The notes beneath the pieces are model-generated. The model was not told the origin of the DNA and did no database searches. It saw only the letters and a program-made list of their open reading frames with translations. From an uncultured SAR86 cluster bacterium (GTDB taxonomy: Bacteria > Pseudomonadota > Gammaproteobacteria > Magnimaribacterales > D2472): a DNA stretch of 64,000 nt. Both the position numbers and the translations under genes were made by a program. The stretch is taken from contig CABWZP010000001.1 in NCBI GenBank assembly GCA_902509965.1, forward strand, positions 1-64,000, given 5' to 3'. Positions 58,310 to 64,000 of the stretch are shown here, in pieces; position 1 is the first letter of the stretch, and each line of letters opens with the position of its first letter.

Positions 58310-60493
58310 ATGGATGTATCTTACATATTAGACAACTTAAATGAAGAACAGCGTAAAGCTGTGACTTCGGAAAAGCAGCATCTTATGGTTCTTGCAGGTG
58401 CAGGTTCAGGAAAAACAAGAGTTCTTGTTCATAAAGTTGCATGGGAAGTAGAGGCGTTACAAAAAAATCCAGCAGCCATTATGGCAGTTACCTTTACCAA
58501 CAAAGCTGCGGCAGAAATGCGCTCTAGAATTGAAGAATTACTTCAATCTCCTGCAATGGATTTATGGTGTGGAACTTTTCATGGTTTATCTCACAGGATG
58601 TTAAAACGCTTCCATAAAGAAGCAGGACTTGAAAGTGGCTTTACTATTTTGGATTCTGACGATCAATTAAGAATTATTAAGAGAATTGCCAAAGAATTAA
58701 ATCTAGATGAAGCTTCATGGCCGTCTCGTCAAAGCCAGTGGCAAATTAATTCCTGGAAAGATGACGGTCTTAGATCCTCATCAGTACAAGACCATGGAGA
58801 TTTTTTCAAAGAAACCATCAAGAAGATTTACAAAGAGTATGAAGAGATTTGCACTCAAGATAATCTACTTGATTTTGGCGAACTCTTACTCAAGTCCTAT
58901 GAGGTTATAAAAAATAGTGAATCAGTCAGATCCTACTTTCATACAAGGTTTAAAACAATCTTAATTGATGAGTTCCAAGATACTAATGCGATTCAATATA
59001 AATGGTTATTAGAGATAGCTTCATCCCATGCCTCTATTGCCGCTGTAGGAGATGATGATCAGTCTATCTATGGATGGAGAGGTGCCAAAGTAGAGAATGT
59101 AGCTTCTTTTACAAAAACCTTTAAACAATCTGAAACAATAAGACTTGAACAAAATTATAGATCTACCAATATTATTCTTTCCGCAGCAAATGCATTAATT
59201 GAAAATAATAGTGATAGGCTTGGCAAGAATTTATGGACTGAGCAGCTTGAGGGCGAAAATATTATTTTGTACCAAGCCTATAACGAGCAAGACGAGGCTC
59301 GTTTCGTGGCTGATATCCTCAGAGAGTGGATGAACAAAGGTGAGTTATATGAAGATGCAGCTGTTTTATATAGATCAAATGCTCAATCACGTGCTCTAGA
59401 AGAGGCCTTATTAAGATCATCTATTCCATATAGAATATATGGTGGCCAAAGGTTTTATGAACGACTAGAAATTAAAAATGCTATTAGCTATCTAAAGATC
59501 ATTTTTAACCATTCAGACAATCCCTCTTTTGAAAGATCTATATCCAATCCAACCAGAGGCGTTGGCGAAAAAACTTTAAGTAAAATAAGAAGTGCTGCAA
59601 AAAAAGATAACATTTCATATATCAAAGCATCTGCAAAGTTAATTGATGAAGGAGTTATTTCAGGAAAGGGAGGCAGCGGGCTTAGATCTTATTTAGAATT
59701 AATTGCAACGTGTAGAGAATTAGCCGAAAGCAATTCTTTGTCTGAATTAATGGAATACATTATTCAAACATCAGGACTCTATGCCTACCATGGCAAAGAG
59801 CCAGGTGAAAAAGGAAAAACTAGAACCGAAAATTTAGAAGAGTTAATTACTGCCACTAAAAATTTCGAGCAAAGCACAAATGATGAAAAGAAAAATATTG
59901 AAATAGCAGAAGACTATTTAGATATGATTTCTCTTGATTCAGGAGACAGGCAAGCCAGCGAGCATGATGATGCAGCTCAACTCATGACACTCCACTCAGC
60001 TAAAGGTTTAGAGTTTAAATTGGTTTTGATGACTGGATTAGAGGAAAGTTTATTTCCTCATGGTCGCTCTATGGATAGTATTTCTCAATTAGAAGAAGAG
60101 AGAAGGTTATGTTATGTAGGCATAACAAGAGCAATGCAAAAGCTTTATATTACCTATGCTGAATCAAGAAGATTGCATGGATCAGATACTTTTAATCCTC
60201 CCTCAAGATTTATCCGAGAGATTCCTAAAGAATTAATGGATGAAATAAGGCCCCGTGCTCAGACTACAACTGCTTATACGAGAAGAGAATTCCCTGCTGC
60301 AAAAGAATCAAAATACAAGGTTGAGGATGAAATAGGTTTTGCATTAGGTCAAAAAGTCTTGCACCCATCATTTGGAGAGGGCATAGTTCTTAACTATGAG
60401 GGAACCGGAGAGGCAGCAAGAGTGCAAATCAACTTTGATAAATCAGGAACTAAATGGCTAGTCTTGTCTTTTGCAAAACTTGAGAAAATATAA
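58310..60493 (+). CDS. uvrD: DNA helicase II UvrD
   Basis: MDVSYILDNLNEEQRKAVTSEKQHLMVLAGAGSGKTRVLVHK; full UvrD/Rep helicase motifs; 727 aa. Confidence 0.95.
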   Translation: MDVSYILDNLNEEQRKAVTSEKQHLMVLAGAGSGKTRVLVHKVAWEVEALQKNPAAIMAVTFTNKAAAEMRSRIEELLQSPAMDLWCGTFHGLSHRMLKRFHKEAGLESGFTILDSDDQLRIIKRIAKELNLDEASWPSRQSQWQINSWKDDGLRSSSVQDHGDFFKETIKKIYKEYEEICTQDNLLDFGELLLKSYEVIKNSESVRSYFHTRFKTILIDEFQDTNAIQYKWLLEIASSHASIAAVGDDDQSIYGWRGAKVENVASFTKTFKQSETIRLEQNYRSTNIILSAANALIENNSDRLGKNLWTEQLEGENIILYQAYNEQDEARFVADILREWMNKGELYEDAAVLYRSNAQSRALEEALLRSSIPYRIYGGQRFYERLEIKNAISYLKIIFNHSDNPSFERSISNPTRGVGEKTLSKIRSAAKKDNISYIKASAKLIDEGVISGKGGSGLRSYLELIATCRELAESNSLSELMEYIIQTSGLYAYHGKEPGEKGKTRTENLEELITATKNFEQSTNDEKKNIEIAEDYLDMISLDSGDRQASEHDDAAQLMTLHSAKGLEFKLVLMTGLEESLFPHGRSMDSISQLEEERRLCYVGITRAMQKLYITYAESRRLHGSDTFNPPSRFIREIPKELMDEIRPRAQTTTAYTRREFPAAKESKYKVEDEIGFALGQKVLHPSFGEGIVLNYEGTGEAARVQINFDKSGTKWLVLSFAKLEKI

Positions 60494-61584
60494 TGAAACA
60501 TAAGCATTTATCCACTATCTTAGGACTCATCTTAATAGCTTCATGCTCTAATGATACTTCTGTAGATATGAGCGATGAATCTAAGATAGCAGAAACGTAT
60601 AATTGGCGATTAGTTACAGCATGGCCTAAAAATTACCCTGGTCTTGGTATGGCACCTGAAAAGATTGCAAATCTGGTAGAAGAAATGAGCAATGGCCAAA
60701 TGAAAATTACTGTTTATGGAGCTGGCGAACAAGTTCCAGCTTTTGGAGTTTTTGATGCAGTATCAAGCGGCTCTCATCAAATGGGACATAGTGGAAGTTA
60801 TTTTTGGAAGGGAAAAGTTCCAGCAGCTCAATTTTTTTCAGGCGTTCCTTTTGGATTTACCTCTGATGAAATAAATGCATGGGTATATAGAGGCGGAGGA
60901 CTTGAGATATGGAGAGAGATTTATGAGCCCTTTAATATTCATCCGATGCCTGCTGGCAATACTGGAACCCAGATGTTTGGTTGGTTTAACAAAGAGATTA
61001 ATTCTCTAGAAGATATTAAAGGCTTAAAAATGCGCATACCTGGAGTTGGTGGCGAGGTTTTTAAAAGAGCTGGTGGAATTCCTGTAACTCTGCCAGCCGG
61101 CGAACTCTTTACTGCCCTTCAAACCGGTGTAATTGATGCAACTGAGTGGGTCGGACCCTACAATGATCTAACTTTTGGTTTTCAACAAGCTGCTAAGTAC
61201 TATTACTATCCAGGTTGGCATGAACCAGGTTCAATGCTTGAGCTTTTAATTAATAAAGAAGCCTGGGAGTCTCTTCCAGAGCATCTTCAAGTTATTATCG
61301 AGACAGCTGCAAAAGCAGTTAACCAAGATACTCTAGATGAATACACTGCTAGAAACAATAGAGCTTTAAGAGAGCTAATAGATGTACATGGGGTGGAGTT
61401 AAGAAAATTACCAAATGATGTTATTGCTGAATTCAAGGTTATAGCTCATGAAATTATGGAAGAGAATGCGGCTGATGATCCAACTATTAATAAAGTCTAT
61501 CAATCCTACAAAAATTTCCATGACGAAGTTTCTGCATATCATGCAATCTCAGAGAATGCTTTTATTGAGGCTAGAAATAATTAG
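60493..61584 (+). CDS. TRAP transporter substrate-binding protein DctP-like lipoprotein
   Basis: GLILIASCSND lipobox; LVTAWPKNYPGLGMAPEKIANLVEEMSNGQMKITVYGAGE; LKMRIPGVGGEVFKRAGGIPVTLPAGELFTALQTGVIDATEWVGPYND. Confidence 0.93.
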   Translation: MKHKHLSTILGLILIASCSNDTSVDMSDESKIAETYNWRLVTAWPKNYPGLGMAPEKIANLVEEMSNGQMKITVYGAGEQVPAFGVFDAVSSGSHQMGHSGSYFWKGKVPAAQFFSGVPFGFTSDEINAWVYRGGGLEIWREIYEPFNIHPMPAGNTGTQMFGWFNKEINSLEDIKGLKMRIPGVGGEVFKRAGGIPVTLPAGELFTALQTGVIDATEWVGPYNDLTFGFQQAAKYYYYPGWHEPGSMLELLINKEAWESLPEHLQVIIETAAKAVNQDTLDEYTARNNRALRELIDVHGVELRKLPNDVIAEFKVIAHEIMEENAADDPTINKVYQSYKNFHDEVSAYHAISENAFIEARNN

Positions 61585-62186
61585 TGGAAAATGATTTAAC
61601 CTTTAAATCACTTGGACTTATCAATTACCAAGATTCATATGATGCTATGAAGGCGCATATAACAAAACCTAATTTTGAAAATCAGATTTGGTTATTAGAG
61701 CATCCACCAGTATTTACCCTTGGAACAGCTGCAAGCAAGGAACATATCCTTGATGCTAAAAATATTCCAGTCATACAAACCGATAGGGGTGGAGAGGTAA
61801 CCTATCATGGACCTGGTCAATTAGTAATTTACTTCCTACTTGATATTAAAACTTTAAAGTGGGGCCCAAAAGCGTTAGTAAAAAATTTAGAGGACTTTAT
61901 TCAAGATCTACTAAAGCAATATGGTATTGAAACTAATATAATAAGCGGCGCTCCTGGAGTTTATGTTCAGGATAAAAAGATTGCCTCAATTGGTTTAAGA
62001 ATATCAAGAGGCAAAACTTATCATGGTATTAGTTTGAATGTGGACATGGATACAAAACCATTTAAGCAAATTAATCCATGTGGATATGAGGGATTAAAGG
62101 TAACGCAAATAAAAGATTTTATTGATACTATAGACCTCAAAGAGGTTGAATCTTTAGCAATAAAAACATTAGGCAACCAATTATAA
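61584..62186 (+). CDS. lipB: Lipoyl(octanoyl) transferase (GTG start)
   Basis: [38 protein letters not shown]. Confidence 0.95.
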   Translation: MENDLTFKSLGLINYQDSYDAMKAHITKPNFENQIWLLEHPPVFTLGTAASKEHILDAKNIPVIQTDRGGEVTYHGPGQLVIYFLLDIKTLKWGPKALVKNLEDFIQDLLKQYGIETNIISGAPGVYVQDKKIASIGLRISRGKTYHGISLNVDMDTKPFKQINPCGYEGLKVTQIKDFIDTIDLKEVESLAIKTLGNQL

Positions 62187-62188
62187 TT

Positions 62189-63163
62189 ATGGAAATTATT
62201 CCAACAGTAAAAATTGTAAATAGAGATGGCATTAAAGCTGTGAAGAATGGTCAGAAAGCTAACAAGTATTCAGACATTCCAAATACGCGAAAGCCAAATT
62301 GGATTCGTGTAAAAGCCACCTTTGATCCTCGCTACAATGCTGTTAAACAACAAGTCAAAGAAAAGCGCCTTAATACAGTATGTGAAGAAGGTATGTGTCC
62401 TAATATTTCTGAATGTTGGTCCAATGGAACTGCTACATTTATGTTAATGGGTTCTGTTTGTACAAGAGCATGTAAATTTTGCTCAGTAGATACTGGTAAT
62501 CCAAAAGGCTGGCTTGATCATGAGGAGCCAAAAAATACTGCTAAAGCTGTCTCAGTCATGGGGCTTAAGTATGTTGTTCTTACTTCAGTTAACAGAGATG
62601 ATTTAGCTGATGGTGGCGCAGAGCATTATGCTCAGACAGTAAAGGCCATTAAAGCAAGCAATCCAAATACTGCAGTAGAGGCGTTAACACCAGATTTTAA
62701 GGGCATTTACTCTTCTATTCAGACAATCGTAAATTCAGGAATTGAAGTATTTGCACAAAATATGGAAACTGTTGAAAGACTTACTCATCCTGTAAGAGAT
62801 ATTAGAGCAGGATATCAGCAAACCCTTGATGTCTTAGCTGAATCTAAGAGGATTAATCCAAATGTTTTAACAAAAACCAGTTTAATCCTTGGGCTTGGAG
62901 AGACTGACGATGAAATTGAAAAGACTATGGATGATTTAATTGCTAATAATGTTGATATCCTAACTCTTGGGCAATATCTAAGACCAACCTTAAACCATCT
63001 ACCTATTGAAAAATGGGTCACCCCAGAAGAATTTAATTATTATAGAGATCTAGGTTTAAGAAAAGGCTTCTTAGAAGTTGTATCAGGACCAATGGTGAGA
63101 TCAAGTTATAGAGCAGAAAGAGTTCTAGAAAAAAATAATGCCGGACTTGATCAGGTAATTTAG
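62189..63163 (+). CDS. lipA: Lipoyl synthase
   Basis: [41 protein letters not shown] radical SAM motif. Confidence 0.97.
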   Translation: MEIIPTVKIVNRDGIKAVKNGQKANKYSDIPNTRKPNWIRVKATFDPRYNAVKQQVKEKRLNTVCEEGMCPNISECWSNGTATFMLMGSVCTRACKFCSVDTGNPKGWLDHEEPKNTAKAVSVMGLKYVVLTSVNRDDLADGGAEHYAQTVKAIKASNPNTAVEALTPDFKGIYSSIQTIVNSGIEVFAQNMETVERLTHPVRDIRAGYQQTLDVLAESKRINPNVLTKTSLILGLGETDDEIEKTMDDLIANNVDILTLGQYLRPTLNHLPIEKWVTPEEFNYYRDLGLRKGFLEVVSGPMVRSSYRAERVLEKNNAGLDQVI

Positions 63164-63182
63164 CTTATAAAGGGGATAAGTA

Positions 63183-64000
63183 ATGGCAAGTGATGCTCTT
63201 AAAGATTTTGTTTCAGGCTACTCAATTGAAGTAGTTCCTAATTCTGCTGCTAAGGTTGAAAGCTTTGCTGAAACTCTTCCTGCAAATACCAGAGTTTATA
63301 TCGCCCATTTATCTGAAAAAGAAGATATTAAGACCATGGTTGCTACTGCTAAAAGAATAAATGCTGAGGGTTTTTCAGTGATGCCGCATATTCCAGCAAG
63401 AATTATTAAAGATAAGAATATGTTAACTGAATGGTTATCTATGTATCAAAATGAAGCAAATGTTAGTGAGGCACTTTTGCTAGCAGGAGGCTCATCGCAA
63501 CCACTAGGAGAGTTTGACTCTTCTATGCAACTTATTGAAACAGGTGAATTTGATAAACTGGGTTTCACAAGGCTTCATGTGGCAGGCCATCCAGAGGGCA
63601 GCAAAGACATTGATCCAGATGGAGGAAAGAAAAATACCTCTAGTGCTCTTTCATGGAAGCAGGAATTTTCTAAGCGAACTGATGCAAAAATGGCTATAGC
63701 TACACAATTTTGTTTTGATGCTAATACAGTCATTTCATGGGCAGAGAATCTTAAAAAAGATGGTATTGATATTCCAATTCACATTGGTATTTCCGGTCCA
63801 GCAAAACTTCAAACTCTTTTAAAGTTCTCTATTCAATGTGGCATAGGACCATCAATGAAAGTACTTACCAAAAGAGCTAAAGATATCACAAAGCTCTTAT
63901 TGCCTTACAAGCCTACTGAGATTTTAGAGGGATTAGCCGCATATAAATTGAAAGATCCAGATCTGAATATTGAACAAGTTCACTTTTTTCCAATTGGTGG
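63183..64000 (+). CDS. Methylenetetrahydrofolate reductase-like protein (truncated by window edge)
   Basis: Translation MASDALKDFVSGYSIEVVPNSAAKVESFAETLPANTRVYIAHLS...LLLAGGSSQPLGEFDSSMQLIETGEF...HVAGHPEGSKDID...FCFDANTVISWAENLKKDGIDIPIHIGISGPA. Confidence 0.75.
   Translation, partial: MASDALKDFVSGYSIEVVPNSAAKVESFAETLPANTRVYIAHLSEKEDIKTMVATAKRINAEGFSVMPHIPARIIKDKNMLTEWLSMYQNEANVSEALLLAGGSSQPLGEFDSSMQLIETGEFDKLGFTRLHVAGHPEGSKDIDPDGGKKNTSSALSWKQEFSKRTDAKMAIATQFCFDANTVISWAENLKKDGIDIPIHIGISGPAKLQTLLKFSIQCGIGPSMKVLTKRAKDITKLLLPYKPTEILEGLAAYKLKDPDLNIEQVHFFPIG

Overview
AT-rich chromosomal window from a marine-type gammaproteobacterium (SAR86-like by gene content; inference only). It opens with an origin-proximal core block: mnmG 3' end, rsmG, parA, parB, atpIBEFHAGDC, glmU, glmS. 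From about 20 kb to the end it holds dense small-molecule, lipid and detoxification genes (haloalkane dehalogenases, GSTs, MAPEG, VOC, DUF1330, SDRs, acylase, malonyl-CoA decarboxylase), then typA, uvrD, lipB, lipA and a metF-like gene. The standout is a cassette-like array directly downstream of glmS (about 12.6-19.6 kb). The last codons of glmS (S-V-T-V-E-stop) recur nine more times, always in + orientation. Seven of the nine copies encode exactly SVTVE-stop and two differ by one residue, yet they use different synonymous codons. These copies delimit compact units of about 0.17-1.6 kb, each with 1-2 co-directional genes: DUF805 proteins, secreted and membrane unknowns, and a GC-rich sulfotransferase pair. 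Several units carry their own terminal inverted repeats (for example 17 nt with 16 matching around 17.5-18.0 kb, and perfect 13- and 11-mers around others). In a circularised unit these arms would flank the SVTVE core as a long imperfect palindrome, reminiscent in logic, but not in sequence, of integron attC sites. No recombinase or transposase is recognisable in the window, so any mobilising enzyme must be elsewhere. No rRNA, tRNA or CRISPR was recognised by eye.
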